Of a DNA stretch of 64,000 nt, positions 39,261 through 50,225 are shown in pieces. Location: the NCBI GenBank assembly GCA_964019425.1, contig OZ025841.1:680477-744476 (forward strand). Reading direction: 5' to 3'. The notes beneath the pieces were generated by a model that had not been told where the DNA came from, ran no database searches, and worked only from the letters and a program-made list of their open reading frames with translations. The position numbers were made by a program, and so were the translations under genes. The stretch comes from Flectonema sp. DT1601. Lineage: Eukaryota; Euglenozoa; Diplonemea; Diplonemida; Diplonemidae. Within the stretch, counting starts at the first letter, position 1, and each line of letters opens with the position of its first letter.

Positions 39261-40320
39261 ATACTTAATCAGTTCTTGTAACTCTGACCTCTCTAACTTC
39301 ATACAAAACCTATTTATCTATTCTATCATCATGACTAACTGTTGTACGTTCCGTTGGTGCTTTTTCTCTTAAATGAACTAATCCTTGACTTCGGGGAGTT
39401 TTTGTACTTCCTTCCCCATTTTTGTTTTCTCCGTTAAACTTAATTTGTAGGAGAAATCTTTTCTTTTTTGAGTAACTAAATATATTGCTTTTTATCTGAT
39501 GAAGATATTCTTTTCTTTGACTGTCGTGTATAACTGAGGCACGTGATAAGGATTATCTCCGTCTCTCTTTATCTTTTTAACTTTGCCTGAGAATAATAAA
39601 ATATTTTGATGACACTTTTGGATTATATTTCTTCAAATAATAATGTCAGCCACAGCCGAACTGATGGAAGGATGAGTTCTTCTGTTTTGTTTTTGTTTTT
39701 GACCTTCTTCCGATTTCCGTACATTCCTGTGATCTTTTCTGGCAGGTATATCTTTGCATAGAGTCAGTGGAGAGTATTGTTTGTTCTTTTTTTACTGGAG
39801 AATGCGAAGATCTGCTTTCAAGGTTGCTTTCCGACGGGTGTGCTAATAATTCGTTGATGGGAACTGTGTTCCTGAATCCCTTTTGTCCTTTTCCTTTCTT
39901 GCATCTTTTTCTAACTAAATTAAAATTTTTTCGTCGAAGCTTTTTGATGTTGAACTACATGACGACAGATATTATTTCTTTTTATCAGGTGGAAATTATA
40001 CGTGTGTGTTTTTTCATCCATGTTTAAGCTACTTCATTAGAGATCCCTTTGAGATTTCAAATCTGTCCTCATTGGGGTGGCAAAGTGAGTTCAATAATGA
40101 TTGTTCTCTTTGCGCTCTTTGAGTAGAGGAAGATGTCAGGCCTTTGTAAGATGACGACATGTGTAATGAACTGTGGGATTTGCATTCCTCTGTTTCCAAT
40201 GTCATCCAGTAAGACCTAAACAATCACCAGTATTGGTGATTGTTTCTTGTGTTTCTTATAAACTTTCTCTCCCTACAGACCGACATTAATAAAGCAGATT
40301 TCGGTAGTATTTTGAACGAG
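39261..40320 (+). other. Intergenic region
   Basis: No credible gene. An open stretch near 39767-40027 is Phe/Leu-rich and lacks any recognisable pattern, so I leave it out. CTCTCCCTACAG (AG 40277-40278) is a good acceptor 43 bases before the LRR gene start. Confidence 0.45.
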
Positions 40321-41463
40321 ATGCAGGTTTCTGTGACATTCCCAGATTCAGGACTCCCGACGGTATCATTCACAGCTGGTGCTGATTCTCTCGTGAGCGA
40401 CGTGCTGACTGCGGCAGCTGGTGAGTGGGATATCGATCCGGAAGATGTCGAACTCACTTTCGCTGGTGATCTTCTTTGCGAAACTAGCGGGTTGCTTGCC
40501 GTTCATGGAGTGGGCCCAAACGCAGAGCTGGAGGTGCAAAAGAAGCGATTTCGGGTATTCGGCAAACGTTGGCTTATTGATAAGACAATGCGAGAGAAGC
40601 TGCTCCTCAGACTAGAAGGAAGTAATTACCTTCACCTGGATACTCCCACATTCTCAAAGGACGGTAGTCTCAGCTTTGACGGAGATTTGCTTCCTCCGAT
40701 GGTCAAATCCATCTGGTTTCGCAATTCCAATTCTGAAATAAACATTGTTACAAAAAAGTTCTTATCAAACTCTTCAATCACTGACCTTAACCTTTCAGGT
40801 CTCAATGCTGTTACAACTATTGGAGATAACTTCTTGTCACGCTGTTCTTCAATCACCGCACTTGACCTTTCAGGTCTCAATGCTGTTACCGCTATTGGAT
40901 GTGAATTCTTGTCAGACTGTTCTTCAATCACTGCGCTCAGCTTTTCAGGTCTCAATACTGTTACAACTATTGGAGTTAACTTCTTGTCACGCTGTTCTTC
41001 AATCACCGCACTTGACCTTTCAGGTCTCAATTCTGTTACAACTATTGGAAATTATTTCTTGTCACGCTGCTCTTCAATCACTACACTTGACCTTTCAGGT
41101 CTCAATGCTGTTACAACTATTGGAAATTATTTCTTATCACGCTGTTCTTCAATCACCGCACTTGACCTTTCTGGTCTCAATTCTGTTACAACTATTGGAA
41201 ATTATTTTTTGTCACGCTGTTCTTCAATCACTACGCTTGACCTTCCCAATACTGTTACCGCTATAGGAAATTATTTTTTGTCAAACTGCTCTTCAATCAC
41301 TACGCTTGACCTTTCAGGTCTTCAGGCTGTTACAACTGTTGGGTATGGATTCTTGTTGGACTGTTCTTCAATCACTGCGCTCAACCTTTCAGGTCTTAGT
41401 AAGTCTAGTCGTCTTTCGGATGTCGGTTTGTTCTTCCTCAATGGCTGCGAAGGACTTGAATGA
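40321..41463 (+). CDS. Ubiquitin-like/BspA-type leucine-rich-repeat protein, copy 1
   Basis: 380 residues from ATG 40321; the frame is open upstream, but the acceptor at 40277-40278 and homology with the paralogue at 46050 fix the start. Residues ~1-75 (MQVSVTFPDSGLPTVSF...EDVELTFAGDLL...AELEV) resemble a ubiquitin-like beta-grasp domain. A basic linker follows (RFRVFGKRWLIDK). From about residue 145, nine ~24-residue repeats of the form CSSITALDLSGLNAVTTIG plus four to five residues fill the rest; this is the BspA-like LRR pattern. The seventh repeat is shortened. No signal peptide or TM segment is seen, so it is probably intracellular. Such LRRs mediate protein binding. DNA repeats of ~75 bp make it prone to slippage and conversion. 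Confidence 0.85.
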   Translation: MQVSVTFPDSGLPTVSFTAGADSLVSDVLTAAAGEWDIDPEDVELTFAGDLLCETSGLLAVHGVGPNAELEVQKKRFRVFGKRWLIDKTMREKLLLRLEGSNYLHLDTPTFSKDGSLSFDGDLLPPMVKSIWFRNSNSEINIVTKKFLSNSSITDLNLSGLNAVTTIGDNFLSRCSSITALDLSGLNAVTAIGCEFLSDCSSITALSFSGLNTVTTIGVNFLSRCSSITALDLSGLNSVTTIGNYFLSRCSSITTLDLSGLNAVTTIGNYFLSRCSSITALDLSGLNSVTTIGNYFLSRCSSITTLDLPNTVTAIGNYFLSNCSSITTLDLSGLQAVTTVGYGFLLDCSSITALNLSGLSKSSRLSDVGLFFLNGCEGLE

Positions 41464-41932
41464 TTGCTAAATACCTGTTCCAAAGCCTACATCACCTGCA
41501 GGAATTATCATCATACGATCACCAATCTAGTGGAGAGTTTCAACTCCTCCCAATCAAAAACTTGAAACAAGAATGTGATAGGGTCATTCAACGGATTGGT
41601 ACAAGCTGGTTTTCTTTTGACAGGCGCAATGGGGTGAATGTTGTTGATGATGAAAACGATGACGAAGTGCTCACCCACATTCGAGATCAAGGAGATGTAC
41701 AGAATCGGGGAAGTACCACAGAAGATACCTTTTGGTACGTTGGTAAATATTAGGAAATATTTCTTTTATGGAAGCACAAATGATAGCGTCAGTGCATGCG
41801 ATGCAAGGACTCTTGACGCCTGACTTACTTGTACTGCAGACAGCACAACGAAATGAGGCACAAGAACAGCGAGGGCAAGTTCCGTTGAACAGCAAAAAAA
41901 GAAGAAGACCTCCTTTGATAATGAACTATTGA
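41460..41932 (+). pseudogene. Two short overlapping reading frames, origin unknown
   Basis: The first frame (41460-41753, 97 residues) starts at the stop of the LRR gene and contains ECDRVIQRIGTSWFSFDRR and an acidic DDENDDEV stretch. The second starts at ATG 41768 (54 residues, MEAQMIASVHAMQGLLTPD) and ends in a basic KKRRRPPLIMNY. Composition looks coding in both, so this may be the remnant of one gene broken by a frameshift. I recognise no family. Confidence 0.35.
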
Positions 41933-42065
41933 ACGGCAACAAAAAAACTTGGTGTACCCCTGAATAATAAAATTATCTAATTTCGAACATTCTACAGCAG
42001 TATTGATATCTTTGTGGGAATCTAATAACAACTTCTTGTCCCTCAGCATATTACTCAAAACAACA

Positions 42066-42688
42066 ATGCAGGTTTTTGTGACGTGTTCGGATTTGGGATT
42101 CGCCGCGGTATCAGTCACGGCTGGTGCTGATTCCCTTGTGAGCGACGTGTTGACGGCAGCGGCTGGCGAGTGGGATATCGATCCAGAGGAAGTTGAACTG
42201 TCGTTCGCTGGTGACACCCTTTGCGAAATGAGCGGCTAGCAGATCGTGGAGTGGGTACAGACAGCGAGTTGGAAATGTGCAGGAAGCGGTTTCGTATATT
42301 CGGTAAATACTGGTTAGTTGATGATTCAAAACGCGTGAAGCTGCTTCGTTGGCTAAGAGAACACAATGAGGAATACTTATGCCTTGACACCACAACATTC
42401 ACAGAAGATGGTTGCCTCAGTATTGAGGGTGATTGGCTTCCTTCAGTTGCGGAACGGCTTTCTTTTAGCAATTCAAATTCCGACATCACAGTCATCTCAC
42501 TAGCTACCACTATTGGAGATTATTTCTTGTCTAACTGTTCCAAAATCACTTCTGTTAACCTTTCATGTTTTAGCAATGTAACCACTATTGGAGATTTCTT
42601 CTTGTATTCGTGTTCACAAATTACTTCTGTTGACCTTTCATGTTTCGGCAATGTAACCGCAGTTGGAGATTTCTTCTTGAGAAACTAA
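42066..42688 (+). pseudogene. Broken copy of the ubiquitin-like/LRR gene
   Basis: It starts MQVFVTCSDLGFAAVSVTAG, close to the paralogue at 46050, and follows a CCTCAG acceptor (AG 42045-42046). At ~42225-42235 the sequence TGCGAAATGAGCGGCTAG is one base shorter than the paralogue's TGCGACAGTGATCGGCTAG. The frame therefore meets TAG at 42237-42239 and homology resumes in another frame up to 42688. Only about three LRRs remain (ATTIGDYFLS and following), and the C-terminal cap is lost at a stop after FFLRN. A single-base assembly error could explain the frameshift but not the short C-terminus. Confidence 0.75.
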
Positions 42689-42979
42689 ACCAAGTTGTTT
42701 ATTTTAGGTTAAATTGGTCTCAGCGACTGTGAAATAGCAAAAATGATTTGTGTTCGTAAAGGGTTTTCTGATTTCTGAGTAGCAGCACCAAGTCCTATGA
42801 AAGTGATTCTTTAACCCTATTTTTGTTCTTCACCCCTCAAGAAAGGGATTATTGTTAGAAGTTTCTTTCATAGACAACACGCTACTGATCTGTTCTCTCT
42901 TCCCCAGAAGGCAGTACTCATGTGCAATCACTCACTATAACTTAGCCATCATGGTTAATAGTTCCCACACATTACAACA

Positions 42980-45243
42980 CGTGAAACCCTAGATAAGTTT
43001 CTAGATGAAGTATTGAAACAAAATCTAAAACGTATACCATTTCTTATAATATCACAAAGAACACCATATCCACATTATATACTCTTCATTGGAGAGGAAA
43101 TGGAATACAAAGGTTTTGATATTATCAAATCTACAGACAGTTGTGCTGAAATAGAAAACATTCGAATATCATGCTGTGATGTACTCGTCTGAAGATATCC
43201 CTCTTGTTGATTTCGAATCATTTATTCTCTTCCTGAATAACCACATCAAAAGAGTTCAACTACCAACATTACCAACTGGTTCCAATCCAAAAGACAGCCT
43301 CCAATGAGACTAAAAAAGCCACGGTGTCAACAAAAACAGTTCATGAGCCGAAAACGATCACTAACACAAAGGCCACAGCTTCAGCCAAGACAATGCAAGA
43401 GCCGAAGACTAACACAAAGGCCTCAACAAAGCCGAAGATTATTACTAAAGATAAAAAGGCTACAACGTTAACAAAGATTGTTCATGAGCCGAAGACTATC
43501 ACAAAGAATAAAGAAGTCATAGCTCAAGGAATGAATACTATTGTCAATACGCTCCAAGGGAATACTTTCCACAACTAAGTACATCAGATCTGATTAAGAT
43601 GATGGACACAATGTTAAATATAAAATACACCAATAGAGGTACTCATATTATAAAAACCGAACCAGCATGGAACTTTGAAATTAAAAAGTTAGATACGGAT
43701 GTACTAATGCTATCCCCGGTGAGAGGTACACAATTGTTATCTCCGGAAAAAGTACGTTTGAAACCATCATTCCAACTGTTCCAAACATGACAAAATGTCA
43801 TACACCACTTTATGACTCACCTGCGGATATTACATACCAAACCATGACAATATCACCACCGGGTACCCATGTTGGGACAAATCAAATTAAAGCCATCTCA
43901 CCACCGGATTTCAATACCCCGGAACATCGTTATGCATTTATGGATACACCAATGTTGACTAACGCCACGGCACCTAAGACAGAAGTGAAACATCCTGTAA
44001 AATACAACATTAGGACTCCTACTTTAAAGAAAGTAGCCCAAGAGCCTAAAACATGTTGAAACGGTCAATAATCGAGAGTTGATTCGTAATCTCTCGATGG
44101 AAAGACAGGATAATAAGATAGTTACAACATACTATCTCACTCCACTTAGAACAACAACACCTGTAATAGTTGCAACTACCTGTAACAATTACACGTATGT
44201 ACAAGGAGGAAGCTATTCACACGGTAACAAGAGCCAATACAATAACAATACTGGATGAGCGGACAAAACTCACGGATCTCGGCAATACCAAACGCAGCAA
44301 GAAAATCAAGAAGATCTCTTTTAGGAAAGTTAAAAAAGACAAGAATGATAAAAAAGATGATCAAGATTACTGACACTTCTAAAACACAGAAACCAACAAC
44401 AATAACTTGCACGACAAATCAAATAATCAATGCGATTAAAACTACTACGAAAATTGACACCTGCGCCAACACATCTGATAATGGCAATACGGATGAGACA
44501 TCAAAGAAGAACAAGAACTCATGCATTACGCCACCTATCACACCGCCACAAAGATCTATAGAACCGACATATGTAGACACAGATAATATCAAGAGAATAT
44601 GTCGATACTGTGGGAAGACTAAAAAATCGATTATTCATCATTTAACCAAATGTTCATTGTTCAAAGCTTCAAAGGACTATCCGACTTATATAGATGAAGA
44701 TGATAAGACGAGATATGAAGTTACAAATGAAAAGATTAATGAGAATAATAAAGTTATCTCGGTAATCAAGGACAGAGAGACAACCAATATGCGATCTATC
44801 AAGAAAACCGGCAAGTTAATAACACAAACGATTCATGTCAAAAATCCGTCTGTAGAGGAAACGCCGAAAAAAGTTAAAAACAAAAGATTAAATTCTCAAA
44901 GTCCGATACAAATAATTCAATTCAATAAATATCTGAAAAAAGGCAAGAGAAACAAGGAAGAAGATAAAATTGAAACGAAAACATTACAAAAGATAACTTT
45001 AGAAGTCAAAGAATGGATGACCACAACGATCAAAAGTAAAAAGAAGTCGAAGATTATTAAGAGGCTGAACTCACAAAGTCCTTAAGGCCACTTCTCAGAA
45101 AATGTAATCAGAAAAAGAGAAACAAACAGGACAATGAAGCCACGCTGGAACAAAAAAGCGAGACGGACAAGGCAAACAGCCCGCAACGCTCTTCAACACC
45201 AGAACTTCACGACTTCGAAGATGTATCAGACTTTGACAATTAG
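42980..45243 (+). pseudogene. Decayed Lys/Thr-rich ORF with a C2HC zinc finger, possibly a retroelement gag
   Basis: A string of reading-frame pieces in shifting frames: ETLDKFLDEVLKQNLKRIPF near 42988, EDIPLVDFESFILF near 43191, then pieces at 43324-43578, 43599-43790, 43787-44059, 44170-44373 and 44255-45085, and a tail ending SDFDN at 45243. The Lys/Thr/Pro-rich composition is constant across the pieces, which indicates one ancestral ORF with at least five frameshifts or stops. Near 44597 a finger CRYCGKTKKSIIHHLTKC gives C-x2-C-x9-H-x4-C. EPKT motifs repeat in the first half. A nucleocapsid-like or DNA-binding role is possible. No reverse transcriptase lies next to it on this strand. Confidence 0.5.
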
Positions 45244-45357
45244 TTATCACACTTTCTACATTTATTGTAGAAGAGTGCTCCACTAGTAGTGCGCTACGAA
45301 CTAGTAATAATGATATAAAGTTTTTTTATATTTTAATAAAAGAAACAAAAGTAACTA

Positions 45358-45382
45358 CACTCCAGTCCTGCAAACTGGAGTG
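45358..45382 (+). terminator. Perfect 9-bp hairpin downstream of the decayed ORF
   Basis: CACTCCAGT (45358-45366), loop CCTGCAA, ACTGGAGTG (45374-45382). It lies ~115 bases past the final stop and just after an AATAAA-containing stretch (45334-45342), so it may be part of the element's 3' end. Function is inferred only. Confidence 0.35.
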
Positions 45383-46049
45383 CTTCAGTCTAAATAATTG
45401 ATTGACTTACTTCTACACCATACTGATGATGAGAGAATAGAGGTAAGAGGTATATGGATTACTCTCGAAACCTAATAGTTACTTTAAAAGGCTAAGTTAA
45501 GCATCACCATAGTCACTGTATCCTTAACAGATGTTAAACTATCGCTATGTTACGCGATACAAAACGCGATACAAAAATTGTATTTTACAAATTCAAACAT
45601 TCAACCCCCCTGGGTAGCGTCAGCCGGGTTTTCCCCTTAACGAAAATAAATTTCAAAATAACCACTGTAGTGGACCCCCCGTCCTTAATGGGTTAAGTTA
45701 AAGGGGGTCACAAAAACCATAATTAGTGGCCACGTGCAATATGTTTCCGTAACAGTTCCTCATAACAAGGCTTTGGTTGTTTTTGTTGCTTTTATTAGTT
45801 CTTATCCTTGGGAAGTTAATATCCGTAGCTGTTCAAAGGAAGTGTTTACAAACAGAGTAGAGCCGTAATAGTATTTTATAGGAAATTACAACCACAGAAT
45901 ATGTTGCACTATTCAGAAATGGAAGCTGCTTTTCAGTTTTTCCTTATTACTTTACGATTGTTGCCGCCGTTTGGAACACTTCAGCAAGATTAGTAAATCT
46001 TTTTTTCTTTCAGTAGATTACTAAAAAAAAACAAACAAAAATAACAACA
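45383..46049 (+). other. Intergenic region with inverted repeats
   Basis: No gene seen. CCACTGTAGTGG is palindromic near 45662-45673, and GACCCCC/GGGGGTC forms an inverted repeat near 45673-45709. A TTAA at 45693-45696 is followed on the minus strand by CCCATTAAGGACGG. The acceptor for the next LRR gene is TTTTTTTCTTTCAG (AG 46012-46013). Confidence 0.4.
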
Positions 46050-47276
46050 ATGCAAGTTTTCGTGACGTGTCCGGATTTAGGATTTCCTGCGGTGTCAGTC
46101 ACAGTTGGTGCTGATTCTGTTGTGAGCGACGTGTTGACGGCAGCGGCTGGCGAGTGGGATGTCGATCTGGAGGAAGTTGAACTGTCGTTCGCTGGTGACA
46201 CCCTTTGCGACAGTGATCGGCTAGCAGATCATGGGGTGGGTGCAAACAGCGAGTTGGAAATATGGGAGAAGCTGGTTCGGATCTTCGGTAAATGTTGGTT
46301 TGTTGATGATAGAAAAAGGGAGAAGCTGCTTCTTTGGATCAGAGACCACATTACGGAGGTTTTATGTCTGGACACTCCCACATTCTCGGTGGATGGTTGC
46401 CTCACTATTGACGAGGGGTTGCTTCCTTCAGATGCCAAACGGATTTCCTTCCGCCATTCAAATTGCAACAGCACGGTCATCTCACAGGTTACTGCTATTG
46501 GAGATGACTTCTTGTCTTATTGTTCAAAAATCACTTCTCTTGACCTTTCCAGTCTTAGTAGTGTGACCAGTATTGGACATAGTTTTTTGTCTTATTGTTC
46601 AAAAATCACTTCTCTTGACCTTTCCAGTCTTAGTGTCACCAGTATTGGAAATGATTTCTTGCGTAATTGTTCAGAAATCACTTCTCTTGACCTTTCAGGT
46701 CTTAGTTGTGTCACCAGTATTGGAGATAATTTCTTGCGTAATTGTTCAAAAATCATTTCTCTTGACCTTTCCAGTCTTAGTAGTGTGACCAGTATTGGAC
46801 ATAGTTTTTTGTTAAATTGTTCAGAAATCACTTCTCTTGACCTTTCAGGTCTTAGTTGTGTCACCAGTATTGGAGATAATTTCTTGCGTAATTGTTTAAA
46901 AATCACTTCTCTTGACCTTTCCAGTCTTAGTAGTGTGACCAGTATTGGACATAGTTTTTTGTCTTATTGTTCAAAAATCACTTCTCTTGACCTTTCCAGT
47001 CTTAGTAGTGTCACCAGTATTGGAGATAATTTTTTGTTTAAATGTTCACAAATCACTTTTCTTAACCTTTCAGGTCTTAGTAGTGTCAACAGTATTGGAG
47101 ATTATTTCTTGTCTGAGTGTTCAAAAATCACTTCTCTTGACCTTTCCGGTCTTAGTGATGTGAAGGAAATTGGTGAGCGCTTCTTCAAAGAATGCAGCGC
47201 CCTGAAGACTGTTCAGCTACCTCAAAATAATAGAGCTCTTTTTGAACGGTCTGTTAAATGTAAAGTGTTGAATTGA
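46050..47276 (+). CDS. Ubiquitin-like/BspA-type leucine-rich-repeat protein, copy 2
   Basis: 408 residues. The N-terminal ~75 residues (MQVFVTCPDLGFPAVSVTVG...EEVELSFAGDTL...SELEI) form a ubiquitin-like domain homologous to the copies at 40321 and 42066. About ten LRRs of the form CSKITSLDLSSLSSVTSIG plus ~5 residues follow. A final cap CSALKTVQLPQNNRALFERS is followed by the end KCKVLN. Alternate repeats are nearly identical in DNA (pairs about 144-147 bp apart), which points to recent internal duplication by pairs. One repeat (LSSLSVTSIG) is one residue short. The start has a clean acceptor at 46012-46013 and an A-rich leader. No signal peptide. Partner binding is the likely role; the substrate is unknown. 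Confidence 0.86.
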   Translation: MQVFVTCPDLGFPAVSVTVGADSVVSDVLTAAAGEWDVDLEEVELSFAGDTLCDSDRLADHGVGANSELEIWEKLVRIFGKCWFVDDRKREKLLLWIRDHITEVLCLDTPTFSVDGCLTIDEGLLPSDAKRISFRHSNCNSTVISQVTAIGDDFLSYCSKITSLDLSSLSSVTSIGHSFLSYCSKITSLDLSSLSVTSIGNDFLRNCSEITSLDLSGLSCVTSIGDNFLRNCSKIISLDLSSLSSVTSIGHSFLLNCSEITSLDLSGLSCVTSIGDNFLRNCLKITSLDLSSLSSVTSIGHSFLSYCSKITSLDLSSLSSVTSIGDNFLFKCSQITFLNLSGLSSVNSIGDYFLSECSKITSLDLSGLSDVKEIGERFFKECSALKTVQLPQNNRALFERSVKCKVLN

Positions 47277-48506
47277 TTCTTGGTTGTCATTTATTTTTTA
47301 TATTTTTGTTTGAAGTATTGTAAGGTACTGAAAAATATTGTTCGGACTGGAAAACAATAAAATAGTTTTATGTTTCCCAATTTCCGTGTTAGTTTAAGTT
47401 AAAGCTATTTCCTTTTTTTTCCCTTTCCTCCGCCGATCGGGACGGAAACTATTTGCAACTTATTCGTAAAATACATCAAACAAAAGTTATTTTATAGTGG
47501 TCAAGGCCAAATGCGCACACCTCTTCGTGGTTTTTGTGGAATCATTCTCCCTCCCTAACTTGTGGGGAACCTTGGGAACCTTGCAAATGGCGGTGTTTAA
47601 TTTATCTAATATCATTTCTCTTGTTTTCATTTCATTATTTATCGCTAGTGTCAAAAGAAGTTCGAGTTCTCTGTTTTTTCTGTTTTCCGAAGGGTCTGCT
47701 CATTGACAATAAGTTTGCTGCACCGACTTGGTTGCAGACGCTGATTGTTAGACAAGCAGTCTTTCTTCAAAAGGGGACTTCCCCTAGACTATTTTTGTGA
47801 TTCCGAGTGCATTCAAGCTGTTCCTGTTAAAACGGCTTTCTTAGGCTTTTCAAGTCCAGAAAAGAAATTAGATTGCTTTTAAGATTTATTTTTCCTACAA
47901 TATCATTCTTTTAGCTTTATCACAGGGTTTTTCAGACTTTTACGTTAAAGTTTTGAAAGACCCCCCCTGTGACGCAGCGCATGTCCCCCGGCGCCGTTGT
48001 GAATGTATGGAATTCTTTGTCTGTTACTTGTGGCGTAACTCCTTTTTCTCTCTCAGTTCGGATACAATTATGAAGATTATTTATTCTTGCCTTATAAATT
48101 CTTAACTTCGTTTCTCTTTATTTCCCTTTCTAAAAAGTACAATTAACCCTTACACCACCGGAGCTGATATAGTCTGAAAAAAAATTTTTTTTTTGCTAAG
48201 TGAAAATTTTGTGAGTACAACGATTTCACGGGAGAGGTGTTATTGCGATGTCTTTTATGTTCCTTACATGTTTGCCGCAATAGTTTTTAAATGGTAAATT
48301 TTCCACTGAAGCTGGCCAAAATCAACTTGGGGAATATGTTGGTCCACAGTTCTGATGAGGATGCAACAGTATTTGTTAATCCATCGTCGGTGTGCTCCGA
48401 TTCGTCACTTGACGAAGTATCTGACTCCAAATGGGGAGGGGGGGTATGCACCTGGGAAAGAGAAGTAATACTTAATTGAATGAACATGCAGTTAACAAGT
48501 CTGAGA
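47277..48506 (+). other. Intergenic region
   Basis: No credible gene. TTAA at 48143-48146 is followed by CCCTTACACCACCGG, reminiscent of piggyBac ends. A short frame at 48291-48479 has an acidic segment (HSSDEDATVF, SDSSLDEVSDS) of the kind seen at the N-terminus of piggyBac transposases, but nothing beyond it supports the call. AATAAA occurs near 47356. Confidence 0.4.
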
Positions 48507-49138
48507 TCACTTAGAAGAATCTACACTGTGGTGCAGATTACTTCTGCGTAGGGGTTGTACCGGGCCGTTTCGATTCGACGGGACACCGGCACCACCACCA
48601 CCACGCGAGTTAAAGAACGACCCCAACGCTTGTTCAACCTTCGCTCTCGTTCCGTGTGAGACTTCCTCTCGAGAAGGAATGTCTGCTGGGTTTAGCTTCG
48701 TGCTTACCCAGGCAAGTAGGAACATTTCAAAACTAAAAGGCATTCAATCGCAGTTATCAAACACCTGTTGAGACTGTGTGAGCGAACACACATCTTCTTC
48801 CTAAAAGCACCACAAACTGTAGTGTTGTCAACCCAGATGGAAAGGTGGTCGGCCTTTGCAATTCCTTTGAGTGTCTTCCCAAGAGCGTCCGCTTCAAGGA
48901 TATTTATATGTCGGTCTTCACCAGCAGGCCATGCCGCACCAAGAATTTCCAACTCACCTGTTTTCCAAACAATGACACTTCCCCATCCCTGCAATGAGGC
49001 ATCTACAAACACTTCGGCAGTCCTCCCCTCTTTCTGCTCAGGCATAATTATTCTCCCCTTCTGCACAGCACCGATCCACATTTCTAATTCCCTCCTTACT
49101 GAACGGGGCAATTTTAGTACCTGCTGTACTTGTAGGGT
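48507..49138 (-). pseudogene. RNase H domain of the retroelement, frameshifted
   Basis: It continues the RT frame after the TGA (TLQVQQVLKLPRSVRREL). The carboxylates D-E-D-D of RNase H1-type enzymes are visible: VFVDASLQGWG, INILEADALGK, IWVDNTTVCG and, after a frame change near 48740, KLNPADIPSRE. It ends in a Gly-rich tail and a stop at 48507. The enzyme would degrade the RNA of RNA:DNA hybrids during reverse transcription. Confidence 0.8.
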
Positions 49139-50190
49139 TCACTTGTTCAAGTAATTTGTGACTCTGCGAAGATGCTCCAAGCTAAACCAGTACTTCCCAG
49201 GTGGAACTCCAACAATGGGGCTGGCATGCAACAGGCGACCTCCTAAGGACTCCAACTCCGATGCAGTCAATGAATCAAGGTTGGTGTTCTTGATTTTTCT
49301 CCCAATCTTGGTCCCCAAGCTCACCCTGTCTGTATGGTGATCAAAGGTGACCCCCAAGAACTCATACTCCGGAGAGAGATCCACAGTATCACTTGGTTTC
49401 CATGTGATGTTTGCCATTCTGGCAAAGGAGTCCATCCTCTCAGCTGCGCATTTAACCTTCTCCTTGGGACCAAATAACCTAATGTTATCAATCCACCAGT
49501 GAATCCCAACTTCCTCCTCCGCAAATTCTTTCTTAACGAACAGCGGGTCACCAGCAACTACTGCAGCGATGGTGTTCATCAGTTCTGGGGCACACACATG
49601 ACCCATCGGAAGTCGAGTCAAAGAATAAACCTTCCCAGCTGAATCAGAAAAACTGAAGAGTGAAGTTGACTCCTCAGGTATGCAGACCTGGTAGAATCCA
49701 GTCTTGAAGTCCCTGCAGGATGCCACCTCCGAATGTACAGCATCCAGGTAACAAGGTGCTGCAGTGGAACGAATGGTTCATATCCCCCAGACGAGATCAG
49801 TTCGTTCTGCTCTTTTGTCCAGGGGATGAACCGCTGTCTGTTCCCCGTCTCCCTCTCCTCATACACTGTAAATGGTACATTCCGAGACAGCGGTACAGAA
49901 TCACTCGGCACTGCAATACCACACTCAACCAATTCTCTTGCATGTTTCCCTGCCAACTTCGAAGTTGCCCTCGAGAGCCGTGCATTGACAGAAGAATCCT
50001 TAGGAAAGAAGGTGAGGTCCCAAACATAATCAAACCTCTTCAGGACCGATGGCAGCATCCTCCCCCTCACAGCTGAAACATCCATCTTAGGTGTAGGGGC
50101 CACATGTAGTGGTGAAGATATCTCCTCCTTCGTTATGGGAATGCGCGTGCTCTTTGTTCTGTGTGTGAACTGGGCTGCTACGCTCCGCAT
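49139..50190 (-). pseudogene. Reverse transcriptase, frameshifted
   Basis: The start is probably ATG 50190-50188 (MRSVAAQFTHRTKSTRIP), 35 bases beyond the recombinase stop. The first frame covers the fingers (RFIPWTKEQNEL). It continues in a wrong frame after ~49750, while the palm resumes in another frame: CRDFKTGFYQVCIPE, TRLPMGHVCAPELMNTIAA, then HWWIDNIRLFG, and EFLGVTF in the thumb region. The usual YxDD box reads WIDN. The frame ends with TGA at 49139-49141 in YLNK*, directly before RNase H in the same frame, so that stop breaks an RT-RH fusion. Confidence 0.82.
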
Positions 50191-50225
50191 CACATCCCGT
50201 TCGCTCGCATTTTTTGATCTATCAA

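Noticed and set aside
39767-40027. 86-residue frame between the four-TM and first LRR genes
   Set aside because: Phe/Leu-rich with no motif, and overlapping the leader region of the LRR gene; composition matches T-rich noncoding DNA.
47497-47800. Two overlapping frames downstream of LRR copy 2
   Set aside because: Short, in T-rich DNA, without homology signs; more likely the 3' flank.
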